Positions 49,897 through 58,662 of a DNA stretch of 64,000 bases are shown here, piece after piece (positions within the stretch are counted from its first letter, which is position 1; the number at the start of each line of letters is the position of its first letter). This DNA comes from Photorhabdus akhurstii (GTDB taxonomy: Bacteria; Pseudomonadota; Gammaproteobacteria; Enterobacterales; Enterobacteriaceae). The stretch covers positions 1 to 64,000 of the forward strand of contig NZ_RCWE01000013.1 in assembly GCF_018448925.1 (NCBI RefSeq). The letters run 5' to 3'. The notes beneath the pieces are model-generated. The model did no database searches. It saw only the letters and a list, made by a program, of their open reading frames with translations, and was not told the DNA's origin. Made by a program: the position numbers and the translations under genes.

Positions 49897-50823
49897 TTAA
49901 TGAGGTCGCTGCCACAATTTGGGATCGCGAGGCGTTGTTATTGCCACCCGAGACATAAGCGCCTGCATTGCGCCAGCCATTAATAAGGTAACCTTCTCTC
50001 CACGGTTAGTTCTTTGTCTGCATTCCCAGGCCCGTACTCCTGCTTGTTGCACCTTAATGCCGATTTCACGATAGATACCATGAGCAGAAGCGATGACCCA
50101 AGCTGAACGCAAAGGTAAACCGACAAGCCCTGTCAGAGCGGAGGTATAATAAGACTCCGCTTCTACAATCAACCGGGATGCCACCCGAGCTAGCGCAGGA
50201 CGGTTTTCGGTATAAATAAGTGTGTCTGGCATTAGCCCTTCTTGGTAAAGCCATTCTAGCGGAAGATAGCAACGCCCGGCTTTCGCATCCTCAATAATGT
50301 CCCGAGCAATGTTAGTTAACTGAAAAGCAATTCCTAGATCGCAGGCCCGATCCAGTACACTCGTCTCGCGAATCCCCATAACCCTTGCCATCATCAGCCC
50401 AACCACTCCCGCGACATGGTAGCAATATCTCAGAGTATCATCCAACGTCCTGTAAGGCTCACAGAGTACATCCATTGCGAATCCTTCCAGATGTTCGAAG
50501 GCTTGTTGCTGAGGGATTTCATTACTCAGAGCTACTATCTGAAAGGCTGCAAAAGCAGGTTCGGTCATCGGCAAACCGTCATAAGCCTGCCTCGTCAGGT
50601 ATTGCAGCATTTGAAGTTTCTCGCGGGCGCTATGCTTATCAACACTGCTTATTTGTTTCCCCAGCTCTTGCCCGTCTATTATATCATCACAATAACGGCA
50701 CCAGGCGTACAGCATCATTGTGCTGTGTCGTGTTGCTGTATCGAAAAGTCGGGTGACACTGGCAAAACTTTTTGAGCCTTGCTCCATTATCTGAGTAATG
50801 TGTTTAAGTAGAGCGGGATTCAT
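49897..50823 (-). CDS. crtB: Phytoene synthase
   Basis: CrtB joins two geranylgeranyl diphosphates to phytoene, the first carotenoid-specific step. The 308-residue protein has the two aspartate-rich motifs, CRYCDDIIDG near residue 42 and NIARDIIEDAKAGRCYLP near residue 170, and the YCYHVAGVVGLMM segment typical of the family. Its start overlaps the crtI stop by 4 bases (ATGA). It is the last gene of a minus-strand operon crtE-idi-crtY-crtI-crtB. The order matches Pantoea crt clusters, without crtX or crtZ. Confidence 0.95.
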   Translation of the reverse strand: MNPALLKHITQIMEQGSKSFASVTRLFDTATRHSTMMLYAWCRYCDDIIDGQELGKQISSVDKHSAREKLQMLQYLTRQAYDGLPMTEPAFAAFQIVALSNEIPQQQAFEHLEGFAMDVLCEPYRTLDDTLRYCYHVAGVVGLMMARVMGIRETSVLDRACDLGIAFQLTNIARDIIEDAKAGRCYLPLEWLYQEGLMPDTLIYTENRPALARVASRLIVEAESYYTSALTGLVGLPLRSAWVIASAHGIYREIGIKVQQAGVRAWECRQRTNRGEKVTLLMAGAMQALMSRVAITTPRDPKLWQRPH

Positions 50824-52301
50824 CTAGCGATATCCTCTAACATCAATGTGGCTGTGGCTTTTGCTGATCCAATCACGCCGGGAATACCGGCTCCAGGATG
50901 CGTGCCTGCGCCGACGAGGTACAGATTATCAATGCGGCTGTCCCGATTGTGTGGTCGGAACCAAGCGCTTTGTGTCAGCAACGGTTCAAAGGAGAAGGCC
51001 GAACCTAGATGGGCATTTAGTTGGTCACGAAAATCAAATGGGGTAAAAATACGATGAACGACTAACTGCTTGAGCAGACCGGGCATATAGTACTTTTCCA
51101 GATACGCGAAAATGCGGTCGCGTAAGCGTGGCCCCTCTATATCCCAGTTTAAATTAGCTGTTCCCAGGTGTGGTACAGGGGCCAGAACATAGTAACTTGC
51201 GCATCCTCGGGGAGCAAGGGATGGGTCAGTAACAGAGGGGGCATGGAGATAGAGTGAAAAATCCTCCGCCAGTCGGTCATGATAAAAAATATCTTCGATG
51301 AGTTCCTTATAGCGTGGACCAAAGCAAACTGTATGATGGGCTAATTGCGCATGGTGATGGTTCAGACCGAAATAAAGCACGAACAGTGAGTTGCTCATTC
51401 GTTTACGCACCAGTGTTCGGGCGCGGGCTATTCCGACCGGATGCTGACCCAACAGGTGCTTATAGGTATGAATAACATCGGCATTTGAGGCCACAACGTC
51501 ACATGTTATATTTCGTCCATCAATTAATTGTACACCTGTGACCCGATTGTCATGGGTGGTGAAGCGTTTTACCTTTGCATTAAGCTTAATTTCTCCACCA
51601 ATGTCAGTAAACAATTTCACCATTGCCTCAACCAGGGCGCTGGTTCCTCCACGCGGAAACCAGACTCCCCATTCTCGTTCCAGCGCGTGGATCAAAGTAT
51701 AGATAGAAGATGCAGCAAAGGGGTTGCCTCCTATCAGTAGCGAGTGAAATGAAAATGCCTGGAGCAGGCTCTCATCTTTGATAAAGCGTGCCACCTGACT
51801 ATAAACACTACGCCATGCGTGTAGACGTATCAACTGTGGAGCCGCGCTCAACATGTCGCGAAAAGAGAGGAAGGGCGCCGTTCCAAGTTTCAGGTAGCCT
51901 TCATGAAAGGTCTCCCGGGAATAGTCCAGAAAGCGTCGATACCCGTTAACATCTCTTGGGTTAAACGTATGGATTTGTGCTTCCAGATGTTGCTGATCAT
52001 TGTCGTAATCAAACATCTTACCCGACTCCCAACAGAGCCGATAAAAAGGGCGTACGGGAAGTAAATCGACGTAATCAGCCATACGTTTACCAGCCTGTGT
52101 AAACAATTCTTCAATGACATTGGGAGCGGTGATTACGGTGGGGCCGGCATCAAAGGTGAACCCCTGTTCCTTATAAACATAAGCGCGTCCACCTGGTTTA
52201 TCCCGTTGCTCCAAAATACATGTCGGAATTCCCGCAGACTGGAGCCTTATTGCTAGTGCCAGCCCACCAAAACCAGCACCAATTACCAGCGCTTTAATCA
52301 T
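50820..52301 (-). CDS. crtI: Phytoene desaturase (lycopene-forming)
   Basis: CrtI performs four desaturations of phytoene to lycopene using FAD. The 493-residue protein starts with the dinucleotide-binding VIGAGFGGLALAIRLQ and has the C-terminal carotenoid-desaturase signature NLYLVGAGTHPGAGIPGV. CrtI overlaps crtY by 8 bases upstream and crtB by 4 bases downstream, so the genes are translationally coupled. It acts at the membrane on lipophilic substrates. Confidence 0.95.
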   Translation of the reverse strand: MIKALVIGAGFGGLALAIRLQSAGIPTCILEQRDKPGGRAYVYKEQGFTFDAGPTVITAPNVIEELFTQAGKRMADYVDLLPVRPFYRLCWESGKMFDYDNDQQHLEAQIHTFNPRDVNGYRRFLDYSRETFHEGYLKLGTAPFLSFRDMLSAAPQLIRLHAWRSVYSQVARFIKDESLLQAFSFHSLLIGGNPFAASSIYTLIHALEREWGVWFPRGGTSALVEAMVKLFTDIGGEIKLNAKVKRFTTHDNRVTGVQLIDGRNITCDVVASNADVIHTYKHLLGQHPVGIARARTLVRKRMSNSLFVLYFGLNHHHAQLAHHTVCFGPRYKELIEDIFYHDRLAEDFSLYLHAPSVTDPSLAPRGCASYYVLAPVPHLGTANLNWDIEGPRLRDRIFAYLEKYYMPGLLKQLVVHRIFTPFDFRDQLNAHLGSAFSFEPLLTQSAWFRPHNRDSRIDNLYLVGAGTHPGAGIPGVIGSAKATATLMLEDIAR

Positions 52302-53469
52302 GATAAAAATCCTGAAGCTTCTTGTGTTGTTTAAACATTGCCTTTAAGGCGCCCTTTATCGGCACTGGTGGTTTACCTATGAGAATCCGGGCCTTATCGA
52401 CGGAATTAAGTTGCTCCGCATAGAAACGCGCAATCAGATCTGGGGAAAGTTGATAGAAACGTTGCATTACTTGCCAACGTTGTTGTGGATCCCCTGCCAG
52501 GAAGAGCATGCGATTTAGAAGACGGAAAAAGCGCTGATGTTGCCACTGCTGTCGTGCGTAATCCTTGAGGGTAATGAATAAGGAGGTATCGGTAAGCTCC
52601 GGCAGAGCGACAATACGATCTGCCAACCGAATGGCGTGTGGCAGAGAGTAGCCTGTTGTGGGGTGAAACAGAGCTGCACGCAACCCACAGGTGGGCTGTC
52701 CTGCTAGTTGTGCCCAGAAAGAGGTAAAATCTCCCGTAAGTGTAATTGGAAGACAACCGCTCTCTTCTCGAATGAGTTTACCCAGTTTCCAGCCATGCTT
52801 CTTCGCGTACTCTGCGATAGTTGCTTGCGACAAGGTTTTATCAGGTGGCCCCCGATCAACGTAATGAGTGTCCTCTATCAGCAGACGAGTTGAGGAGAAC
52901 GGCAGGACATAGATAAATCGATAACCTGTATCCTGCCCCACACTGGTATCCATTAAAATCGGGTGGGTTAAAGAGTGCGCCTCTTCCAGTTCCCATTCCT
53001 GACCAAAAAATGCCTGGGCGCCACTTTCCATAAATGGTCCTGGTCGCCAGCCTCTCCCATCAATGACTGCGCCGGCACTTAGAGATGTGCCGTCCTGTAA
53101 GTAGACTTTCTGTGGAGTTAGCTCCTGTACCAATACACGAGTCTGTATACGCTCGCCCAAATACGCATGGAGTATGTTTGCAAAGTGTTGGGATGTGATA
53201 CTGAAATATGAATGTGGCAATGTGCGTTGAAATGCTGGAAAAATGACGTCGTAACCTGACCAGCGATAGGTGATCAGCGGTGCTATCCACCCATGTTCCG
53301 CCTCAGTAAGATCATGTTGATGAAATGACCACGTGTGATTGCCTCCTATTGCTTCTGTACTTTCAATAAGCAACACTCGCAGATGTGGTTTACACTGTTG
53401 GAAACGCATTGCGATCAGCCCGTTGGCCAATCCTCCTCCCACCAAAATCAGATCCCAGTCGTACATCAT
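52294..53469 (-). CDS. crtY: Lycopene beta-cyclase
   Basis: CrtY cyclises both ends of lycopene to beta-carotene. The 391-residue protein begins with DLILVGGGLANGLIAMRFQ (FAD/NADPH site), has the family signatures GNHTWSFHQHDL and VIDGRGWRP, and LFHPTTGYSLPHA later. No hydroxylase (crtZ) or glucosyltransferase (crtX) is encoded, so the predicted end product of the cluster is beta-carotene. A second ATG one codon later is an equal start candidate. Confidence 0.94.
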   Translation of the reverse strand: MMYDWDLILVGGGLANGLIAMRFQQCKPHLRVLLIESTEAIGGNHTWSFHQHDLTEAEHGWIAPLITYRWSGYDVIFPAFQRTLPHSYFSITSQHFANILHAYLGERIQTRVLVQELTPQKVYLQDGTSLSAGAVIDGRGWRPGPFMESGAQAFFGQEWELEEAHSLTHPILMDTSVGQDTGYRFIYVLPFSSTRLLIEDTHYVDRGPPDKTLSQATIAEYAKKHGWKLGKLIREESGCLPITLTGDFTSFWAQLAGQPTCGLRAALFHPTTGYSLPHAIRLADRIVALPELTDTSLFITLKDYARQQWQHQRFFRLLNRMLFLAGDPQQRWQVMQRFYQLSPDLIARFYAEQLNSVDKARILIGKPPVPIKGALKAMFKQHKKLQDFYHD

Positions 53470-53582
53470 TTTGTTGATCCTCCGACAATCACAAAGTTAT
53501 TAACCTCACCAAGAGTCATATACATCACGGAAATTCGTGTTTGTTGAAAGAGATCAAAGATATTCAGTCATAGCGGAAAAAC

Positions 53583-54614
53583 TCATGTTGGTAGCAAAAC
53601 AGCTGTACGCAGCGCGGCAATATCGGCGCTCCCTGTGCAAAAGCAGGCGATTTTTATCTGCTCAATAATTAATTGGAAATGTTCTATAACTGCATCTGTG
53701 GAGAGGGCGGCGCTATGTATGACGGCAGCGGCTTGGCCGACCAATTGTGCCCCCATGCAATAAGCTTTGGCGGCATCAACACCATTTCTGATACCGCCAG
53801 AGGCGATCAACGGCATATTTGGGAGTGCCTCGCGTATTTCACGCAGTGCTGTCGCGGTCGGAATTCCCCAGTCAGCAAATGCCATAGCTAATGCGCGGTG
53901 ATATGGTGTGGATGCTCGTTCTGCTTCAATCGCTGCCCAACTGGTTCCCCCAGCCCCGGCTACATCCAGCATACTGACTCCAGTTTCTGCCAATTGGCGT
54001 GCGACAGGAAGCGATAAACCTGAACCTACTTCTTTAACAATTATAGGAACCCCAAGTTTTGTTACGAGTTGTTCAATAGCATATAGAATATGGCGCCAGT
54101 TACGGTCTCCTTCCTGTTGCAGCGCCTCCTGTAGCGGATTCAGATGGATAATTAGAGCATCGGCTTCAATCATCTGTACTGCTCGCAGAGCATAATTAAA
54201 TCCGCGCTCGCCACGAATTTGGGCTGCCCCGAGATTAGCGAAAAGGAGAATATCAGGAGCTATCTGACGTAGTGAGCGACTAAGCCCATCGTTTGCTTCA
54301 TTTTCAAGAGCAACACGTTGCGACCCGACTCCCATTGAAATTCCCAGTACTTGAGCTGCTTCTGCAAGATGATGATTAATCGCATGAGCACGATGAACCC
54401 CTCCGGTCATAGAGCTTATGAGCAGTGGTGCCTGCAAAATTTTTCCAAAGAGGGAACACTTAAGATCTATACTGTCTAGATCCAATTCTGGCAGAGCACA
54501 ATGCTGAAATCGCCACTCAGCAAACCCCGTACCTACTTGGGACTTAGTTTGAGGAGGACGGAATATAATATCCAGATGCTCATTCTTACGCTGAGTGTGA
54601 TCGATCTTTTTCAT
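53583..54614 (-). CDS. fni: Type 2 isopentenyl-diphosphate isomerase
   Basis: This FMN- and NADPH-dependent enzyme interconverts IPP and DMAPP, balancing precursors for CrtE. I start at the ATG ending at 54614 (MKKIDHTQRKNEHLDIIF), 22 bases after the crtE stop; an upstream frame adds 17 residues without family resemblance. The 343-residue protein has RKNEHL (family N-terminus), PLLISSMTGG, the FMN-phosphate-site IASGGIRNGVD, and LLFANLGAAQI. Type 2 isomerases accompany crt clusters in Pantoea. Confidence 0.93.
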   Translation of the reverse strand: MKKIDHTQRKNEHLDIIFRPPQTKSQVGTGFAEWRFQHCALPELDLDSIDLKCSLFGKILQAPLLISSMTGGVHRAHAINHHLAEAAQVLGISMGVGSQRVALENEANDGLSRSLRQIAPDILLFANLGAAQIRGERGFNYALRAVQMIEADALIIHLNPLQEALQQEGDRNWRHILYAIEQLVTKLGVPIIVKEVGSGLSLPVARQLAETGVSMLDVAGAGGTSWAAIEAERASTPYHRALAMAFADWGIPTATALREIREALPNMPLIASGGIRNGVDAAKAYCMGAQLVGQAAAVIHSAALSTDAVIEHFQLIIEQIKIACFCTGSADIAALRTAVLLPT

Positions 54615-54636
54615 TTTTTTCGGGCCAAGGTTGAAA

Positions 54637-55539
54637 TTAATTAAACATCGCAATACTTTTATCAAACCAGTGTCGTATAAAATATTGTGAAGCTAAATTT
54701 CTGCGATACACTATCGCCAAATATTTATCAATGTATCTGATGTGCCTGCGTAAGTGTTTATACACTTTAGATTTTCCGAGCAGCGTAACCATTGTTAACT
54801 TTTCCTTATCCTGATACATATCTTTCCCTGTATTATTCAGGTCATCACTCAAGTCATCCAGTAATTGAAACGCCTGCCCCAGATGTTGTGATATATGACG
54901 TAATGCCTGGCGAGTTATATCAGGTGCATTCACAGCAATTGCCGCTAATTGAAATGTTGTGTCGAAAAGCAAACCCGTTTTTAAATTGTTGGTGGTAGCA
55001 ATGGCATGATAATTACCAGCACATAATGTATTGTTCAGATCGCGAAACTGCCCTTGGACAAGACCGTTTAAACCAACTGCATGGGAAAGTATGGCGACAG
55101 CAGCGGATTTATCGTATTCAGAAAGGTTTGTTTCTACAATGAGGCCAAAAGCTCGGCTTAGCAAGGCTACAGCCGCTAGGATCGCTACACTTTCACCATA
55201 CTGCCGGTGAATAGCCGGGCGTCCGCGCCGATACTCAGCATTATCCATGCAGGGAAGATCGTCTAAAATTAATGAGGCTGCATGCACTATTTCAATTGCA
55301 GATGCTAACTGTAGAAAGTCAGTCTTCCAGGGGTTTTCTCCAAGATCCAGGACTATGAGCAGCAATAAGAGGGGGCGGATACGTTTTCCAGACACCAGCG
55401 TACTTTCTCGCATGGCTGCGCAGACTTTATCATCTGGCGCTCCTAAAGGCAGTACCAGTTCTAGATGCTGTTGTAGTGCACTTTGTAGCTCCAGTAATGT
55501 CTCTTCGTAATTCATAGCTCGTGCAGTACTGACGTTCAT
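54637..55539 (-). CDS. crtE: Geranylgeranyl diphosphate synthase
   Basis: CrtE makes the C20 precursor GGPP from IPP and allylic diphosphates. I choose the ATG ending at 55539, which has GGGAAA 8 bases upstream; a longer frame to 55590 has no support. The 300-residue protein has the first aspartate-rich motif DDLPCMDN at 93-100 followed by RRGRPA, the second LLDDLSDDLNN near 233, and GKRIRPLLLLL at 51-61. It lies between the cleavage oxygenase gene and fni. Confidence 0.93.
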   Translation of the reverse strand: MNVSTARAMNYEETLLELQSALQQHLELVLPLGAPDDKVCAAMRESTLVSGKRIRPLLLLLIVLDLGENPWKTDFLQLASAIEIVHAASLILDDLPCMDNAEYRRGRPAIHRQYGESVAILAAVALLSRAFGLIVETNLSEYDKSAAVAILSHAVGLNGLVQGQFRDLNNTLCAGNYHAIATTNNLKTGLLFDTTFQLAAIAVNAPDITRQALRHISQHLGQAFQLLDDLSDDLNNTGKDMYQDKEKLTMVTLLGKSKVYKHLRRHIRYIDKYLAIVYRRNLASQYFIRHWFDKSIAMFN

Positions 55540-55624
55540 AAATATTTCCCGAATCACGTAAATAATTTCACTAAGCCATTTGAAAAACAATGATAAGCTT
55601 ATATTACAATAGGTTTCAGGCTTA

Positions 55625-55751
55625 TATACCCGTCATCTTTCAAGTTGCTTCTTTGTTGGCTGCACTCGCTCACCCCGGTCACATAGTTTGCTATGCTCCC
55701 GGGGATTCACTCCCTTGCCGTCGCGATGCATCTTGAAATCCATAGGGTATA
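55625..55751. repeat. ERIC element, full-length 127 bp
   Basis: The element starts TATACCCGTCATCTTTCAAG and ends CCATAGGGTATA, with the interior GCTGCACTCGCTCACCCCGG and CTCCCGGGGATTCACT characteristic of enterobacterial repetitive intergenic consensus sequences. Its length is exactly the canonical 127 bp. It is unusual in supplying the coding sequence and stop codon of the carotenoid oxygenase gene (stop at 55633). A 39-bp deletion derivative lies at 5224-5262. Confidence 0.92.
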
Positions 55752-57174
55752 GCATAACTTCATTTATCCAGCAGTGATGCATTCCCATAGGAATATGGTG
55801 CGGCAAACGTAATCTGCACGCCATTGAGAGATCATCAGCATTTAAAACTACGACATCTGTGCAGTGCAATTTTTCGACATAAACCTTAAAAATAAGCCAA
55901 CCATCATCTTCTTTAACAGAACCCGGTTTGGCTACAAAAACAGGTTCTTCCGGCAAATCATTATCAAAACTGTGGCTTAATACACTCTTATCAAAACAAT
56001 CAAATTTAATTATTGATCTCCCTTCACTTTCAGAATCCCCCCAACAAACGAACCAGGCATATCTGTGCTGTCTACCACAGACTGTCGGGTTTATGGCTGG
56101 GAAATCAGTATTCCCCTTGAATAAAATTTCTTTATCAACATTCCCGGATGCAGTGCATAAAGTAAAACGACAAAGTTCTGAACTATTATTTTTAAATATA
56201 TTCTGTGTAAATACTGGGAATGACTTCCAAAATGAAGTGTCGAAAATCACATTCCCATCGGCATCTTCATAACCATTTGCGAAATGAAAAATAAATCCAG
56301 GAACTGCATCATAGAATTTCGCATCATGGCATTCTCTTGAAACTAAAAGAACCCGGCCATCTTCACTTTCACGTGAATTCATGGATGCAAGGATGCTTTC
56401 ATTGCCAATTACATTCCTCAACTTAAGATTTATATGCGGCCCACCTAAAAAAAATAAAAAGTAATTTTTTGTCACTATGAAATCATGAATTAAATACCTT
56501 TTCTTAAGCGGAATGTTGCGTATAACCGTCATGTCGCCGGCACTGTTTATTTTGTATAGCGTCAACTTAGATCCAATACCATATGTCACACCAAATCCAT
56601 ATAAATTATCATCGTTTGGTATTTTTTTAGGATGTGCTGTAAATGGTACTTCACGAAGGTTAAGTTTGGGAAGGAAAGAAAATCGTGCTTTTAACTTTCC
56701 AGAAAAGTCATATTTTGAAATTGTCTCAAGAGTTACCGGATTAATTAAATGTGGCATCCCTCCTTCCCATAACGCCAGAAGTTTATGAGAATGATACACA
56801 ATATTTGTATTTGCCGGATTTTTAATAATAAAAAATCTCATCCTGAGTTTTAGTTTTCTGGGGACGGTTCCAACGGAGCGATAAAGTAACCTTTGAGCTT
56901 CTTCCTCTTCTAAGTATTCCTTTGTTAACACATGTCTGTTTCTATAGAATATCCCATTATCACTGAACGTTACTTTAAATATCATCCCATCCCCATCAAA
57001 TGGATGATTATAATATTCGTCTCCTCTATGCAGGCGACCGGGACCAATTCTAAAGAAAGTACCTTTTAACTCTGAAGGAACCTTTCCCTCAATAGGAACT
57101 AATTTTGAATCAAGTTCCTCCAACTGAGATTGAAAGGGATTCATATGGTTTTTCGAGAATACAAAATCGCTCAA
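55633..57174 (-). CDS. Carotenoid cleavage oxygenase (RPE65/CCD family)
   Basis: The 513-residue protein belongs to the RPE65/carotenoid cleavage dioxygenase family: FFRIGPGRLHRGDEYYNHPFDGDGM near the N-terminus, and four iron-binding histidines at about His181 (TAHPKK), His230 (LIHDFIVT), His297 (FHFANGYEDADG) and His466 (IPMGMHHCWI). It lies upstream of crtE on the same strand, so it likely cleaves beta-carotene or an intermediate to retinal or apocarotenals; the position is not predictable. The last ~39 residues after about 474 are encoded by the ERIC element, replacing or extending the native end. Its lower GC differs from the crt genes, suggesting a separate origin. Confidence 0.88.
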   Translation of the reverse strand: MSDFVFSKNHMNPFQSQLEELDSKLVPIEGKVPSELKGTFFRIGPGRLHRGDEYYNHPFDGDGMIFKVTFSDNGIFYRNRHVLTKEYLEEEEAQRLLYRSVGTVPRKLKLRMRFFIIKNPANTNIVYHSHKLLALWEGGMPHLINPVTLETISKYDFSGKLKARFSFLPKLNLREVPFTAHPKKIPNDDNLYGFGVTYGIGSKLTLYKINSAGDMTVIRNIPLKKRYLIHDFIVTKNYFLFFLGGPHINLKLRNVIGNESILASMNSRESEDGRVLLVSRECHDAKFYDAVPGFIFHFANGYEDADGNVIFDTSFWKSFPVFTQNIFKNNSSELCRFTLCTASGNVDKEILFKGNTDFPAINPTVCGRQHRYAWFVCWGDSESEGRSIIKFDCFDKSVLSHSFDNDLPEEPVFVAKPGSVKEDDGWLIFKVYVEKLHCTDVVVLNADDLSMACRLRLPHHIPMGMHHCWINEVMLYPMDFKMHRDGKGVNPREHSKLCDRGERVQPTKKQLER

Positions 57175-57260
57175 GCCTTCACCTCTATATTTACAACCGA
57201 ATAATAGGTAATGATTTAATACTGGAGCTCTATAAAAAGATACAACGATACTAAAGTAAC

Positions 57261-57297
57261 AGTACTGCTCTGAAGATGAACAGTACTATTTTTTTTC
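57261..57297 (+). terminator. Terminator-like hairpin upstream of the oxygenase gene
   Basis: AGTACTG / CAGTACT with a 13-base loop is followed by ATTTTTTTTT on the plus strand. No plus-strand gene precedes it, so it may be debris or shield the crt promoter region. Confidence 0.5.
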
Positions 57298-57454
57298 AAA
57301 TGAATTTTTATAACTGAAATCACAAAAAAGAGTTCTGTTACTAACTAACACACCTTTGGTGTGATGGTGTACATGTAGAAGGGTGACTGAAACATTAGGA
57401 GCAATGCCAGATAAACGTGTTCTCAGGCTCGGAGCGTGAGAGAGTATAAGCATG

Positions 57455-57502
57455 AACTGTCCCCCAAATGTTGGACACCAATCCGTACATAAGGGGGCAG
57501 TT
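57455..57502. mobile_element. 48-bp insertion-sequence remnant with paired ends
   Basis: AACTGTCCCC at one end and GGGGGCAGTT at the other are inverted copies (9 of 10). The inner CAAATGTTGGACACC resembles the ends of IS3-family elements. Only 28 bases separate the ends, so it is a near-complete deletion product. Confidence 0.45.
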
Positions 57503-57525
57503 TAAAAATGCAGGGTATATATGTA

Positions 57526-57855
57526 TTACGAGACATCGATCAAACCAAGATCATTGCTTAATGTCGTACCACTGATATTGTAACTGGCAAGTGCTTGGCT
57601 TCCTTTTTTGTATAAAAAAGCTTTACGGGCTTCATTATCATTTCCCCATACCACGAATACATGCATAAAAACTATTGAGCCATCAGGAACTCCAAGATCG
57701 CCAGGGTCAACAGTATCTGTTAATCCAAGAGTAATATTATTACCTTGCTGACTTAAATGCTTTTCACCATCTCCATCCATATAACTAAATTGGATTCTGG
57801 CAACAAATCCACCTGAATTTTTAAGACTCATCTTGCCAATTTCTTGCAATGTCAT
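57526..57855 (-). CDS. Small beta-rich protein, function unknown
   Basis: I do not recognise this 109-residue protein. It has alternating hydrophobic strands (SGGFVARIQFSYMDGDGE, SIVFMHVFVVWG, ARKAFLYKKGSQALASYNIS), a Gly/Asp-rich middle (DTVDPGDLGVPDG), no signal peptide, no cysteine and no membrane segment, which suggests a compact beta-sandwich. An AAGGAGA ribosome binding site precedes the ATG. It is flanked by insertion-sequence debris and AT-rich DNA, which suggests horizontal transfer. Secreted-toxin or lectin-like roles are conceivable but not shown. Confidence 0.6.
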   Translation of the reverse strand: MTLQEIGKMSLKNSGGFVARIQFSYMDGDGEKHLSQQGNNITLGLTDTVDPGDLGVPDGSIVFMHVFVVWGNDNEARKAFLYKKGSQALASYNISGTTLSNDLGLIDVS

Positions 57856-57869
57856 TACAGTCTCCTTAG

Positions 57870-58192
57870 CTATCCAACTATATAAGTAATCTAAGATGTG
57901 TTAAATAAAAATAAATCTTACGAATGAAATAAATAACACATTAAAGCTACTATAACAAATAATTATCATATGTATTCTATGAAAAAATAAAAATTATCTT
58001 GATGATTACGAAGAATAAATAATTTACTTTCGTTAGATATTTAATTTGGCTCGTGCTTTTTCTTTATAATACAATGAGATATTTTTTTGTATAATAACAG
58101 CTTTATTGTTTTAATTGGTGGTAATTTCAATTTATAATGTTTGGTTGTTTATCATGGTAATTGCGAAATAATTACATCGTGAGTAAATAATT
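57870..58192. other. AT-rich non-coding region
   Basis: Upstream of the small beta-rich protein gene, very AT-rich. It must carry that gene's promoter. No coding frame or repeat was recognised. Confidence 0.5.
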
Positions 58193-58268
58193 TCGTATTT
58201 ATTTAATAATTCATTGGGTGTTTTCCCATCCTGATTTTTCCGTAGTCGATTATCTAATTAGTTTATGA
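58193..58268 (-). pseudogene. IS30-like transposase C-terminal remnant 1
   Basis: On the minus strand the translation reads a stop, then LDNRLRKNQDGKTPNELLNKYE. This matches the common end of IS30-family transposases (an LNNRPRK...KTPNE(V/L)F pattern). The frame has an internal stop and no catalytic domain. It is paired with remnant 2 in the same orientation. Confidence 0.6.
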
Positions 58269-58352
58269 CCATAATTTATCTATTAATGCTTAATTAAAAT
58301 CTGTACATTTGCATAATTAGTGCAAATGACTTTATCTAATATTATAAGATGA

Positions 58353-58434
58353 TTTTTTGATTTAAAAATAATTCATTAGGTGTTTTGTATTCCAATGTCT
58401 GATGTGGGCAATTATTCAGTTTGTTCATAACGAA
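58353..58434 (-). pseudogene. IS30-like transposase C-terminal remnant 2
   Basis: The minus-strand translation MNKLNNCPHQTLEYKTPNEL followed by FLNQ is the same C-terminal motif as remnant 1, better preserved. Only this tail remains; the sequence on the 5' side (above 58435) reads as unrelated. Two tails in the same orientation about 160 bases apart imply repeated insertion and deletion. Confidence 0.65.
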
Positions 58435-58620
58435 TCCTATTTTCCATTTTGCCACCGATGAAAAGTTTGTTTCCTAATTCTTCTGCCATTTTAAGTTGTT
58501 CAAGTAATTCTTCATAAAGTTGTTGCAGGAGGTTGATGGGATGCCGCTGGAGAACTCACTTCAAACCAGCGGCCTGCTCTACAGAATTGACCTAAGGTAA
58601 ATAGGGTAAAAAATTTCTTA
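58435..58620. other. Coding-like debris between IS remnants and fghA
   Basis: On the minus strand a peptide NLLQQLYEELLEQLKMAEEL and then GNKLFIGGKMENR can be read, without a start or homology that I recognise. It may be the fragment of a lost gene. Confidence 0.35.
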
Positions 58621-58662
58621 ATGCCTCTAGTGTGGGACTTTTTGTCTGAACTCGTATCTAAT

